From: Sideroxydans sp.
GTDB taxonomy: Bacteria; Pseudomonadota; Gammaproteobacteria; Burkholderiales; Gallionellaceae
Direction of reading: 5' to 3'
Assembly: GCA_024636935.1 (NCBI GenBank)
Contig: JAGXGC010000017.1
Span: forward strand, 1 to 64,000
DNA length: 64,000 nucleotides
The notes below the pieces were generated by a model, which did not search any database, was not told where the DNA came from, and saw nothing but the letters and a program-made list of their open reading frames with translations. A program made the translations under genes and the position numbers. Shown here piece after piece: positions 19,840 through 28,170 of the stretch. How positions within the stretch are numbered: position 1 is the stretch's first letter; the number at the start of each line of letters is the position of its first letter.

Positions 19840-22590
19840 TCAGTCTTTCAGCGCTGCATGTGCTGATGCCAACCTGGCGATTGGCACGCGAGGTGCCGAA
19901 CACGAGACATATGTCAGACCAATGCGATGACAGAATCGAATTGAGGACGGATGACCACCGTGCTCACCGCATATACCGATCTTCATACCCGGCTTGACAC
20001 CTCTGCCCCAACCGACCGCCAACTCCATCAATTTCCCGACACCATTCTGATCCAGAACCTCGAACGGGTTGTCCTGCAGGATCTTTACTTCGTTGTACAT
20101 CGGAAGGAACTTGTTCTCGGCATCCTCGCGGGAGAACGAAAAGGTCGCCTGCGTCAGATCATTAGTGCCGAAACTGAAGAAATCCGCCTCCTCAGCCAAC
20201 TTGTCTGCACGCATACAGGCTCGAACCACTTCAAGCATGCTGCCGAACTTGAATTTGAGTTTCTGCCCGCTCGACTTTTCTACCTGCACCTTGAGCTCGT
20301 CCACGATGCGCTTGACTGCTTTCAGCTCTGCTGCCGTACAAACCTGCGGCACCATGATCTCAGGATGATTCTCGATACCTCGCCGATCACATTCCGCAGA
20401 GGCTTCCAGAATGGCGCGTATCTGCATAGCGTAGATCTCAGGGAATGTGATACCGAGACGCACACCACGATGCCCCAACATGGGATTGACCTCATGCAAG
20501 GCACGCACCTTCTTCAGAATAGCTGTCTTCTTCTCGATGGCAGCCTCGATCACATTCGCATCAGCCAGCGTATGGATCTCATGCATCCCTGCTGAATCGC
20601 TCGGCTGCAGCAGGCGAATAGTGTCGGCCAGAATGTCGATGCCTCGCGCCGCGGTTCGCAGATGTTCCAAGTGCTCTAGTTCAACGACCAGTTGCTGTTC
20701 GGTCGGCAGAAACTCATGGATCGGGGGATCGAGCAACCGGATGGTCACCGGGTGAGGCGACATAACTTCAAGCAGTGCTTGGAAATCGCTGCGCTGGATC
20801 GGCAACAATTTGTCGAGCGCCTCTTGGCGTTGCTCCAATGTGTCGGCTACGATCATCTCTAGCACTATAGGCAAACGATCTGTCGCATTGAACATGCGTT
20901 CAGTGCGACAAAGTCCGATACCCATCGCACCATAACTCAGTGCGCGCTGTGCATCCTTCGGACTATCTGCATTGGCCATCACCTTCAGACGCGACACTTC
21001 ATCCGCCCAAGATAGCAGAGTCTTCAGGTCCTCCGTAAACTCGGCCACAACTGTCGGCACAGACCCCAGATAGATGTTGCCCGAGGTGCCATCGATGGTG
21101 ATGAGGTCACCTTCCTTGATCACCGCCTCGCCGATAATCGCCTTGCGCGCCTGCGTGTCGACATGTATGCCTTCCGCACCAGCCACGCAGGGCTTTCCCA
21201 TACCGCGAGCCACTACCGCAGCATGCGATGTCTTGCCGCCTCGGCTGGTCAAGATGCCCTGCGAAGCGAAGAAGCCGTGGATATCCTCCGGCTTGGTCTC
21301 TTCGCGCACCAAGACCACCAGTTGCCCGCTACGGCCCATGGTTTCGGCCCTGTCCGCATCGAACACGGCGCGTCCGCAAGCGGCTCCCGGTGATGCAGGC
21401 AAGCCCTTAGCCAGTGGAGAAGCTTGGTGTTTGGGATCGAGTCGCGGAAACAGCATCTGCTGCAGACTCTCGGGATCAATACGCAACAAAGCTTGCTGCC
21501 TATCAATTAGGCCGCTCTCAGCCATCTCGACCGAGGTTCGCACCATCGCATGCGCATTCATCTTGCCGTTACGCGTTTGCAGACAATAGAGAATGCCTCG
21601 TTCAATGGTGAACTCGAAATCCTGCACTTCCTTGTAGTGCGCCTCCAGCTTGTCACGCAACTCCACCAGTTGGCGATGCAGGTCGGGCATCTCCTCCGCC
21701 ATGCGTGCAATCGGTTTCGGCGTACGGATACCCGCCACCACATCCTCACCTTGTGCATTCACCAGATATTCGCCGAACATCTGATTCTCTCCTGTGGCGG
21801 GATTGCGCGTGAAACCAACCCCGGTAGCCGAGTCGAATCCACGGTTGCCGAACACCATAGTGCATACATTGACCGCGGTGCCGTTCGCCAGCTCCGGCGT
21901 GATCTTGAATTCGCGACGGTAGTCGACCGCGCGTTTGCCCATCCATGAATTAAAGACCGCCTTGATGGCGATCTCAAGCTGCTCAAAAGGATCCTGTGGA
22001 AAAGGATGACCGGTATGTCCGTGCACGGCGTCGAGGAACAGCTCGGTCACTTCACGCAAATTATCGGCTGACAGTGCGATATCTTCTTTTGCGCCTTCAC
22101 GGTGTTTGATTGCCTCGAACGGCTCGTCAAACAACGCGTCCGGCATGCCCAGCGCCACCTTGCCGAATAACTGAACGAAACGGCGATAGGCATCGTAGGC
22201 GAAGCGTTCGTCTCCGGTTTGCTTGATCAGGCCCTGCAAGGTCGCGCTATTCAGCCCCAGATTGAGGATGGTATCCATCATGCCAGGCATAGACATGGCC
22301 GAACCAGAGCGAACTGACACCAGCAATGGATCGCTCTCGTCACCAAAGCCTTTGCCCGTCGCCTTTTCGAGTTGCACCATATGCTGGCGAACGTCATCCA
22401 TGATCCCGGCAGGCAAACGCCGTTCCGCGCCGAGGTAATCAAGACAGGCTTCTGTTGAAATCGTGAAGCCGGGAGGCACGTTAAGGCCGATCTGTGTCAT
22501 CTCGCACAGATTGGCGCCCTTCCCTCCGAGCAATTTCTTGTTCTTACCATCGCCTTCGGTGAAGGCATAGACGAATTTCTTCTGGCTCAT
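19840..22590 (-). CDS. ppdK: Pyruvate, phosphate dikinase
   Basis: This 916-residue enzyme interconverts pyruvate + ATP + Pi with PEP + AMP + PPi. The ATP-grasp N-terminal domain opens MSQKKFVYAFTEGDGKNKKL and has the GGKGANLCEM and VSVRSGSAMSMPGMMDTILN regions. The phosphohistidine swivel domain has GGKTSHAAVVARGMGKPC with the catalytic His. The C-terminal PEP/pyruvate barrel ends with FGTNDLTQ and the active-site Cys in IGICGEHGG. In autotrophs it supports gluconeogenesis or PPi-based energy saving. A GGAGG site precedes the start. The C-terminal HPSSIRFCHRIG differs slightly from the usual DPSSIEFCHKVG, with no effect on catalytic residues. Confidence 0.95.
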   Translation of the reverse strand: MSQKKFVYAFTEGDGKNKKLLGGKGANLCEMTQIGLNVPPGFTISTEACLDYLGAERRLPAGIMDDVRQHMVQLEKATGKGFGDESDPLLVSVRSGSAMSMPGMMDTILNLGLNSATLQGLIKQTGDERFAYDAYRRFVQLFGKVALGMPDALFDEPFEAIKHREGAKEDIALSADNLREVTELFLDAVHGHTGHPFPQDPFEQLEIAIKAVFNSWMGKRAVDYRREFKITPELANGTAVNVCTMVFGNRGFDSATGVGFTRNPATGENQMFGEYLVNAQGEDVVAGIRTPKPIARMAEEMPDLHRQLVELRDKLEAHYKEVQDFEFTIERGILYCLQTRNGKMNAHAMVRTSVEMAESGLIDRQQALLRIDPESLQQMLFPRLDPKHQASPLAKGLPASPGAACGRAVFDADRAETMGRSGQLVVLVREETKPEDIHGFFASQGILTSRGGKTSHAAVVARGMGKPCVAGAEGIHVDTQARKAIIGEAVIKEGDLITIDGTSGNIYLGSVPTVVAEFTEDLKTLLSWADEVSRLKVMANADSPKDAQRALSYGAMGIGLCRTERMFNATDRLPIVLEMIVADTLEQRQEALDKLLPIQRSDFQALLEVMSPHPVTIRLLDPPIHEFLPTEQQLVVELEHLEHLRTAARGIDILADTIRLLQPSDSAGMHEIHTLADANVIEAAIEKKTAILKKVRALHEVNPMLGHRGVRLGITFPEIYAMQIRAILEASAECDRRGIENHPEIMVPQVCTAAELKAVKRIVDELKVQVEKSSGQKLKFKFGSMLEVVRACMRADKLAEEADFFSFGTNDLTQATFSFSREDAENKFLPMYNEVKILQDNPFEVLDQNGVGKLMELAVGWGRGVKPGMKIGICGEHGGHPSSIRFCHRIGLTYVSCSAPRVPIARLASAHAALKD

Positions 22591-22780
22591 GACACCCTCC
22601 GCAAATGATTAACAGGACACATTCAACCCATACCGTCATGGATAAGGAGCTCATGAAGCAATGACCTGATTGACCATTGGTGCATGGATGGCATGGATCA
22701 TCATGCAGTCATTCTACGCTTGTCGATGCAAGGCCAATAGTCACCCCAAAACCAATTATTTTATTCAGAAAACTGGCCAG
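22591..22780 (-). promoter_or_regulatory. Upstream region of ppdK
   Basis: About 190 bp without a gene lie between the ppdK start and the terminator of the Cyc2-like gene. It holds the ppdK ribosome site and must contain the ppdK promoter, since the upstream terminator isolates it. A short tandem GCATGGAT repeat (22682-22689 and 22691-22698), with a related TCATGGAT at 22637, could be a regulator site. I see no convincing -35/-10 pair. Confidence 0.35.
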
Positions 22781-22783
22781 CAT

Positions 22784-22813
22784 AAAAAAGGGGAGACCGA
22801 AGTCTCCCCTTTT
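22784..22813 (-). terminator. Intrinsic terminator of the Cyc2-like gene
   Basis: A perfect 12-bp stem (22786-22797 with 22802-22813; arm AAAAGGGGAGAC) closes, on the minus strand, around a UUCG tetraloop in the extra-stable C(UUCG)G context, and runs into TTTTTT. It lies about 65 bp after the stop codon of the Cyc2-like gene, so that gene ends its transcript here. The A-tract on the other side could let it work in both directions. Confidence 0.92.
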
Positions 22814-22876
22814 AATTGGTGCTTGTGCTTTGTTTAAGGGGCTGGCGAACCAGCCACCTCTTACGTCAGCTCAAAC

Positions 22877-24136
22877 TTACCATGCGGACTCAAGCATCAG
22901 AGTCAGCAGGCTCGTTCCTGTCTTACCTGCGGCATTTTTATCAAGTGAAGCACCCGCATCGTAGGCAGTACCAGAGTTCTGTGTGTATGCAGCGTGCAAT
23001 GCCACGTTCTGGAACAGGTCATAGATGGCAGAAACTGTGATTGCATTATCAGTCTCGGCAGCACCATTTTTGGCGTTACGATATGCAGCGCCAATCGACA
23101 AGGCGTGAGGGATCACAGTAAAGTCAGCGCCCAGAGTCCACGCCTTTTTGGCATTGGTGGTGGAGTCGTTGTAGGCGTTAGGCAGGGCTGCTGTACCAGC
23201 TGGGATATTCACGTATGTACCATACAAGCCCGCTTCCATGCCTGCGATTTCGCCGTGAGCCTGTGCGTTCATAGCAGTAGCTTTAGTTGCAACTTTGGTT
23301 GTTGCAGCTGCTTCGTAGTTTTCTCCGCTAATCATATCCACACCAGCTACAACTGCCATGTCGGCAATCGTTGGTGTCACGTTCAAGCTGACTGTAGTTG
23401 AGGCCAACTGACGACCTGCCGACCCGCCCATCAGGAACGCCGGTGCGAAACGAGACACGTTGATATAGCCCATGTCGGTTTTCGCAACGAAGGCAATACC
23501 CGTCGCATCAGCCTTTGCCAATTGTGACCAGATATATGCTGAGATGCCCTCACCAGCCTCAGACCAACGCATCGCGCTGTTCACACCATTGCTAGACTCT
23601 GTATAACCAGAGATCGGGCCTTGACCTGTAGCGAAGACGATTGCGGAAAGCTTAGCAGAGTCCATGTCGTAAACGACTGGAAGACGCAAGCCTGCGACTT
23701 TGTTTCCTGTCCAGTCGTATTCGATCAGAGTGCCAATTTTGACTGCATCGCTTTCAGCGATGCGGCCAGCAACGAAAAGAGAGAATTCGTCAGGGATCTG
23801 CCACTGACCGCCATTCTTAGTAGTGCCGCTAATCGCAGCGTTTGCTGCAGTGTCAACACCATTTGTCTTCTGGTAACGGGCCTTGATCAAAATGGCTTGA
23901 TTGAGGGTGGAAGGTATTGACAGGTGCTCGCCTTCAACCTTTTCTTGAGCCCCCATCATGGTGTAACCGCCGGCCTTGAATGCGCGACCGAAACCGTTCA
24001 GAACTGGAAAGTGCTGTGCGTGGCAAGCAGAGCAAGCCATGCCAGTTTGACGCGCGAACGCGGGAATAGCGGATGCTTCTGGAGCGAAGGCTGCTGCAGC
24101 CAGAACGCCAGCCAGAGAGAGAGCGATTTTCTTCAT
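22877..24136 (-). CDS. cyc2: Cyc2-like fused cytochrome c-porin, candidate outer-membrane Fe(II) oxidase
   Basis: The 419-residue product has a signal peptide (MKKIALSLAGVLAAAAFAPE, cleavage near ASA-IP at 23/24), one c-type heme motif CSACH at residues 35-39 inside PAFARQTGMACSACHAQHFP, then LNGFGRAFKAGGYTMMG and about 360 residues of alternating polar/aromatic beta-strand pattern ending in an aromatic residue (ESAW), as in outer-membrane barrels. FARQTGxxCxxCH plus a porin-sized barrel is the established signature of Cyc2 of neutrophilic and acidophilic iron oxidizers. Cyc2 is thought to take electrons from Fe(II) at the cell surface. A strong ribosome site (GAGGAGAAAC) precedes the ATG. 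It has its own terminator. A two-component system lies just upstream on the same strand. I see no other cytochrome gene in the window. Confidence 0.85.
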   Translation of the reverse strand: MKKIALSLAGVLAAAAFAPEASAIPAFARQTGMACSACHAQHFPVLNGFGRAFKAGGYTMMGAQEKVEGEHLSIPSTLNQAILIKARYQKTNGVDTAANAAISGTTKNGGQWQIPDEFSLFVAGRIAESDAVKIGTLIEYDWTGNKVAGLRLPVVYDMDSAKLSAIVFATGQGPISGYTESSNGVNSAMRWSEAGEGISAYIWSQLAKADATGIAFVAKTDMGYINVSRFAPAFLMGGSAGRQLASTTVSLNVTPTIADMAVVAGVDMISGENYEAAATTKVATKATAMNAQAHGEIAGMEAGLYGTYVNIPAGTAALPNAYNDSTTNAKKAWTLGADFTVIPHALSIGAAYRNAKNGAAETDNAITVSAIYDLFQNVALHAAYTQNSGTAYDAGASLDKNAAGKTGTSLLTLMLESAW

Positions 24137-24302
24137 TTATGTTTCTCCTCGTTGATTTGGATATTTACTCTTTAAGATGGGCGAAAGGCTTCCGCCTTGC
24201 AACCACGGCGAGAATCCTAACAACGGGTTCGTGAGCAAATCGTCAACGAAAAGTGAAGGATTTGTTAAATGTGATTTTTTTACAACAAGTGCTGTGAGTA
24301 TT
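24137..24302 (-). promoter_or_regulatory. Upstream region of the Cyc2-like gene
   Basis: 166 bp separate the histidine-kinase stop and the Cyc2-like start. The distal part is AT-rich and holds an imperfect inverted repeat (TTGTTAAA at 24262-24269 facing TTTACAACAA at 24279-24288). A TTGACG hexamer (minus strand, 24246-24241) is a possible -35, but the spacing to the nearest TAGGAT is too long (about 21 bp). The near-start AACGAGGAGAAACATAA carries the ribosome site. The gap is long enough for independent control of this gene. Confidence 0.4.
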
Positions 24303-25577
24303 TCAGAATGAAGTGCTGCGAAAATCGAGTGTGACAGTAGTGCCTTCGCCGGGATGGCTGTCGATCTGTACCTGCCATCCATAACGATCAGAGATACGCC
24401 TGACCAAGGACAGGCCGACGCCAAAACCTGCACTGGCCCTACCTTTGTAATGACGGTCAAAGGCCCTCGCCAATTCTTCCGGCGTCATACCCGTACCGGT
24501 ATCACTGACCTCGATCCGGCCTTCTTCCAGCTTCAGTCTGATATGCCCCTGAGTCGTATGGAAGGCGGCGTTTCGCAGCAGATTGTCCACCGCGATATAG
24601 ATCAACGAACGCTCAACGACCAGCGCTGGTGCAGCCTGCACTGACAGTTCCAGCACAACGGCAGAATCCCGCAGCAAAGCGCGATGTCTGTCCACTGCCT
24701 CCTGTACTACTGGTGCGATTTGGCACAGCGGCTCATCGTCACCCACAGTTCGTTCGCGGGCCATCAACAGCAAGGAGCGCATCATCTCCACCATCTCCAG
24801 TCCGGAACGCTTGATGCGTGCCAGCCGCTCGCGCTGCTTGTCGTTCAGCCTCTCATCCTGCTCAAGAACTTCGACAGCGCCCAAAATCACCGCCAGCGGT
24901 GTTCGCAACTCATGGCTGACATCGCCGGCGAAGTTCTTCTCGCGCTCGATGAAATCGTCCAAACGTTGTACATAACGCTCGAAGGCACGTGCCAGTTCGC
25001 CCACTTCATCGTTACGTATCAATTTGGCTGGTGGCATATGTTTAACGCCCGGCTCGGCGTCTCCCACCCAATTCGCTAGGCGAGTGACTGGCGAGACGAT
25101 GCGCCGCGCAAGCAAGAACCCACCGATCGCCGAACCTAGGATCACGAAAACCGAGAACAAGATTAGCTCGCCCATGAAAAACTCTTCACGTGCACGCTGA
25201 CGCTCTGCGTTATAGATCATAAAATAGCGTGCTTCGCTACGATCAGCGACCAGCACGTGATATTTGGAGCCCTCTATATCGACGCTATGCCATCCCGGTT
25301 GCAGATGATGCAACTGATTGGGAACGATCTCCTCCGGCTCCCCTGGCGACAGCACATAGCCTCTGAAGGCGATCGTGTTCGGCGGCACGAACACCTGATC
25401 GCGCTCATGGCGCGCCACGGTATCATCCAATTCGGCTTGCAACGTCTCTTGCATCAATTTGCTGCCGGCATCCTTGACCGTCCAATACAGGACGCCCGAC
25501 AGGACTACGCTGATCAATGCACCAAACAGCGCGAAGGCAACCGCCGCCTGAAAACGTAAGCTATTCTTGTGCAGCAT
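24303..25577 (-). CDS. Two-component sensor histidine kinase
   Basis: From the ATG at 25577 the 424-residue protein has a first membrane helix (FQAAVAFALFGALISVVLSG), a periplasmic domain of roughly 100 residues, a second helix (LILFSVFVILGSAIGGFLLA), a HAMP-like linker, the HisKA dimerisation box FAGDVSHELRTPLAVI with the phospho-accepting His, and a HATPase domain with NLLRNAAFH (N box), VSDTGTGM (G1) and GFGVGLSLVRRI (G2). The periplasmic part shows no family I recognise. A longer reading to 25706 lies inside the regulator gene. It overlaps the regulator by 17 bp. Signal unknown. Confidence 0.9.
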   Translation of the reverse strand: MLHKNSLRFQAAVAFALFGALISVVLSGVLYWTVKDAGSKLMQETLQAELDDTVARHERDQVFVPPNTIAFRGYVLSPGEPEEIVPNQLHHLQPGWHSVDIEGSKYHVLVADRSEARYFMIYNAERQRAREEFFMGELILFSVFVILGSAIGGFLLARRIVSPVTRLANWVGDAEPGVKHMPPAKLIRNDEVGELARAFERYVQRLDDFIEREKNFAGDVSHELRTPLAVILGAVEVLEQDERLNDKQRERLARIKRSGLEMVEMMRSLLLMARERTVGDDEPLCQIAPVVQEAVDRHRALLRDSAVVLELSVQAAPALVVERSLIYIAVDNLLRNAAFHTTQGHIRLKLEEGRIEVSDTGTGMTPEELARAFDRHYKGRASAGFGVGLSLVRRISDRYGWQVQIDSHPGEGTTVTLDFRSTSF

Positions 25578-26253
25578 CCTGTCCTGCCAGTTGATAGCCG
25601 AATCCACGCAAAGTACGTAGCAGTTTGCGCTCGAACGGCTTGTCCACCAGTTCGCGCAACATGTACATATGCGCCCGCAGCGAATCGCTGTCCGGTCGAC
25701 CTTCACCCCACACGGCCCGCTCTATGTCATCGCGACTGACTACTTGGGGCGAACGCGACATCAGCACCTCTAGGATCTTATACGGGATAGGCGGAAGCTC
25801 GATGAGCTTGCCACCGCGCCGCACGGAATAGATTTGTGTGTCCAGCATGAGGTCTTCCACCGTCAAAACCTTCTGCCGTTGCGTGCGCTCGCCTACCCGA
25901 CGTGTCAGCACACGTAACCGCATCTCGATCTCACGCAGCTCGGCAGGCTTCACCAAGTAATCATCAGCTCCCGCTTCCAGCCCGCTGATCTTGTCCTCCA
26001 GCGCATCCCGCGCCGTCACCATCAGAATTGGCGTTTCCTTACCCGCATCCTCGCGCAGCCTGCGGCACAGGGTCAGGCCGTCCATGCCAGGCAGGGTGAG
26101 ATCGAGCACGATAGCATCGTATACATTGACCACCGCCAAATGGAGACCGGTCACGCCATCCCCCGCTGCATCCACGATATGACCCTTGGATTCGAGGAAA
26201 TCGAACATATCGGACGCAAGGTCCCGGTTGTCTTCGATGATCAGTACATGCAT
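25561..26253 (-). CDS. OmpR/PhoP-family response regulator
   Basis: This 230-residue protein has a receiver domain (MHVLIIEDNRDLASDMFDFL with acidic pocket; phospho-acceptor Asp in AIVLDLTLPGMDGL; LMVTARDA; conserved Lys in DDYLVKPAEL) and a C-terminal winged-helix DNA-binding domain (RAHMYMLRELVDKPFERKLL, then TLRGFGYQL). The ATG at 26253 follows an AGGGCGGACGAACC leader. An apparent extension to 26433 crosses the glycine riboswitch on the opposite strand and is not real. It is co-transcribed with the kinase; the Cyc2-like gene next in line is an obvious target candidate, though this is only inferred from position. Confidence 0.92.
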   Translation of the reverse strand: MHVLIIEDNRDLASDMFDFLESKGHIVDAAGDGVTGLHLAVVNVYDAIVLDLTLPGMDGLTLCRRLREDAGKETPILMVTARDALEDKISGLEAGADDYLVKPAELREIEMRLRVLTRRVGERTQRQKVLTVEDLMLDTQIYSVRRGGKLIELPPIPYKILEVLMSRSPQVVSRDDIERAVWGEGRPDSDSLRAHMYMLRELVDKPFERKLLRTLRGFGYQLAGQDAAQE

Positions 26254-26361
26254 GGTTCGTCCGCCCTGATTGATTAATTGCTCTGAAGCTGAAGCGCGCA
26301 CCATACCATTACAAATAATGTGAGGGCTAGCAGGCTTGTCATTACAAAGACAAACTTCCGG

Positions 26362-26367
26362 TATAAT
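26362..26367 (+). promoter_or_regulatory. -10 box of the glycine cleavage operon
   Basis: TATAAT lies about 20 bp before the first riboswitch aptamer, so the transcript would start just ahead of it. TTGTCA at 26336-26341 is the closest -35 match, but the spacer is about 20 bp, longer than ideal. The opposite-strand response regulator starts about 110 bp away, so the interval is a divergent promoter region. Confidence 0.55.
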
Positions 26368-26385
26368 CCTCCCGCCGTTCAAACC

Positions 26386-26547
26386 GATGGGAGAGTGTGC
26401 TGAAAAGCACCGCCGAAGGCGTAACACCCGCAACCGCTCAGGCTAAAGGAACTATCGGGACAGGCAAATCTGGAGAGCGCTGTTAAGTCAGCCACCGAAG
26501 GGGCACGCGACGTAAGTTGCAATCTCTCAGGTACCAAGGACAGATGG
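26386..26547 (+). ncRNA. Tandem glycine riboswitch
   Basis: Two consecutive glycine aptamers are recognisable. The first (about 26387-26463) has GGGAGAGTG, CGCCGAAGGCG, CTCAGGCTAAAGG and GGGACAGG. The second (about 26470-26546) has CTGGAGAGCG, CCACCGAAGGGG, CTCTCAGGTACCAAGG and GGACAGATGG. The repeated pattern of GGAGAG, CCGAAGG, CTCAGG and GGACAG is diagnostic of gcvT-type riboswitches, which bind glycine and switch on the glycine cleavage genes. It is placed directly ahead of gcvT on the same strand, and its 3' edge runs into an intrinsic terminator that forms the likely expression platform. Confidence 0.95.
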
Positions 26548-26577
26548 GGGCGAGGCTATGTGGCCTCGCCCTTTTTT
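26548..26577 (+). terminator. Terminator arm of the glycine riboswitch
   Basis: A 9-bp perfect stem (26548-26556 GGGCGAGGC with 26563-26571 GCCTCGCCC, loop TATGTG) is followed by six T residues. It sits between the second aptamer and the gcvT start. Without glycine it should stop transcription; glycine binding to the second aptamer would compete with the 5' arm, which overlaps the last aptamer bases (GGGGG). Confidence 0.88.
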
Positions 26578-26595
26578 ATCGCCCGGAAAACCAAC

Positions 26596-27678
26596 ATGAC
26601 TCTCAAAACGACTCCTTTGAATGCAGCCCACCGCGCTATGGGCGCCAAGATGGTGGATTTCGGCGGCTGGGATATGCCGGTGAACTACGGTTCGCAGATC
26701 GACGAACACCACCAGGTGCGCAACGACAGCGGCATGTTCGACGTGTGCCACATGCGCGTGGTCGATGCCAAAGGCGACGGCGTGCGTGCCTTCTTGCGTT
26801 ACCTGCTGGCGAACAACGCCGACAAGATCACCGTCCCCGGCAAAGCACTCTATTCCGCCATGCTGCGTCCCGAAGGCGGCGTGATCGACGACCTCATCAT
26901 CTATTTCATGACCGAGCAGTGGTTCCGCATCGTGGTCAACGCAGGTACTGCAGACAAAGACATCGCGTGGATGAAAGAACAAGCCGCCACGCACGCGCCG
27001 AAACTCACCATCACTTCGCGTGACGATCTGGCGATGGTCGCCATCCAAGGCCCGAATGCCCGCACCAAAGTATGGCAAGTCTTGCCGCAGACCAAAGCTG
27101 CGACTGAGAATCTGGTGAACTTCCAAGCCGCCGATTGCGGTGAATATTTCATAGCGCGCACCGGTTACACCGGCGAAGACGGCTTTGAAGTGATGCTGCC
27201 GAAAGAGAAGGTCGAAGCGTTCTGGTATGACTTGAACAAAGCGGGCGTGAAACCCATCGGTCTCGGCGCACGCGACACACTGCGCTTGGAAGCGGGCATG
27301 AACCTGTACGGACAGGACATGGACGAGACGATCGGCCCGCTGGAATCCGGCTTGGCTTGGACAGTCGATCTGAAGAGTGAACGCGACTTCATCGGCAAGG
27401 CCGCCTTGCTGGCCAACCCGCCGAGCAAGAAGCTGGTCGGCCTCGTGCTGCTGGATCGCGGCGTGTTGCGCGGTCACCAGAAAGTCGTCACGCCACAGGG
27501 TGAAGGCGAGATCACCAGCGGCACCTTCTCTCCGACATTGGAGAAGTCCATCGCGCTGGCGCGCGTGCCAAAAGATGTGCAGATCGGCGACAACGTACAA
27601 GTCGTGATCCGCGATAAGATGCTAGCTGCGCAAGTTGTGAAATATCCGTTTGCCCGCAACGGCAAAGGCCTGATTTAA
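26596..27678 (+). CDS. gcvT: Glycine cleavage system T protein (aminomethyltransferase)
   Basis: The 360-residue product from the ATG at 26596 ([20 protein letters not shown]) is a normal GcvT, with [51 protein letters not shown] and C-terminal KSIALARVP. It passes the methylene of the lipoyl-bound intermediate to tetrahydrofolate and releases ammonia. The apparent longer reading from 26560 starts inside the terminator hairpin and is wrong. [13 protein letters not shown] has Cys where most relatives have Ser, a small variation. It is the first gene of gcvTHP under riboswitch control. Confidence 0.96.
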   Translation: MTLKTTPLNAAHRAMGAKMVDFGGWDMPVNYGSQIDEHHQVRNDSGMFDVCHMRVVDAKGDGVRAFLRYLLANNADKITVPGKALYSAMLRPEGGVIDDLIIYFMTEQWFRIVVNAGTADKDIAWMKEQAATHAPKLTITSRDDLAMVAIQGPNARTKVWQVLPQTKAATENLVNFQAADCGEYFIARTGYTGEDGFEVMLPKEKVEAFWYDLNKAGVKPIGLGARDTLRLEAGMNLYGQDMDETIGPLESGLAWTVDLKSERDFIGKAALLANPPSKKLVGLVLLDRGVLRGHQKVVTPQGEGEITSGTFSPTLEKSIALARVPKDVQIGDNVQVVIRDKMLAAQVVKYPFARNGKGLI

Positions 27679-27698
27679 TTTTCTTTGAGGACTAGACC

Positions 27699-28088
27699 AT
27701 GAGCAACCCAACCGACCTGAAATACACCGCCTCCCACGAATGGGTGAAGACTGAAGCTGACGGCAGCATCACCATTGGCATCACCGAACACGCACAGGAA
27801 CTGCTGGGCGATATGGTGTTCGTCGAAGCACCCGCTGCCGGCCGCAAGCTGAATGCCGGAGAAGAATGTGCTGTGGTGGAATCGGTGAAAGCCGCCGCTG
27901 ACGTATATGCACCAGTCACTGGTGAAGTCATCGCAGGCAACCCTGATCTGGAAAACTCCCCAGAGAACATCAACAGCGATCCGTACGGTGCTTGGCTGTT
28001 CAAAATGAAGCCGGACAATGCCGCCGATGTTGCCGCACTGATGGATGCAACTGCCTATCAGGCACATGTAGACAGCGAAGCGCACTAA
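27699..28088 (+). CDS. gcvH: Glycine cleavage system H protein
   Basis: This 129-residue lipoyl carrier has the lipoylated lysine at Lys64 in [16 protein letters not shown] and the standard start [19 protein letters not shown]. It shuttles the aminomethyl group between GcvP, GcvT and the L protein. TTGAGGACTAGACC before the ATG serves as ribosome site. It lies 20 bp after gcvT and is followed by a hairpin before gcvP. Confidence 0.97.
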   Translation: MSNPTDLKYTASHEWVKTEADGSITIGITEHAQELLGDMVFVEAPAAGRKLNAGEECAVVESVKAAADVYAPVTGEVIAGNPDLENSPENINSDPYGAWLFKMKPDNAADVAALMDATAYQAHVDSEAH

Positions 28089-28099
28089 ACAAGAACCAT

Positions 28100-28142
28100 C
28101 GCCACTGGTGGCACAGACTCTCTGTGCTCACAGTGGCGTTTT
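28100..28142 (+). terminator. Hairpin between gcvH and gcvP
   Basis: A long interrupted stem (CGCCACTG at 28100-28107 with CAGTGGCG at 28131-28138, plus inner GCACAGA/TCTGTGC at 28111-28117/28121-28127) ends in GTTTTC. It looks like a leaky intrinsic terminator or an RNA-processing/stability hairpin within the operon and could lower gcvP expression relative to gcvT and gcvH. The T-run is short, so full termination is doubtful. Confidence 0.55.
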
Positions 28143-28170
28143 CAATCACTCCCAACATCCCGAGCTCACC

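Noticed and set aside
22682-22698. Tandem GCATGGAT direct repeat upstream of ppdK
   Set aside because: Only two 8-bp copies with low complexity; too little to call an operator.
26254-26433. N-terminal extension of the response regulator
   Set aside because: It has no similarity to receiver domains and crosses the glycine riboswitch; the ATG at 26253 gives the canonical start.
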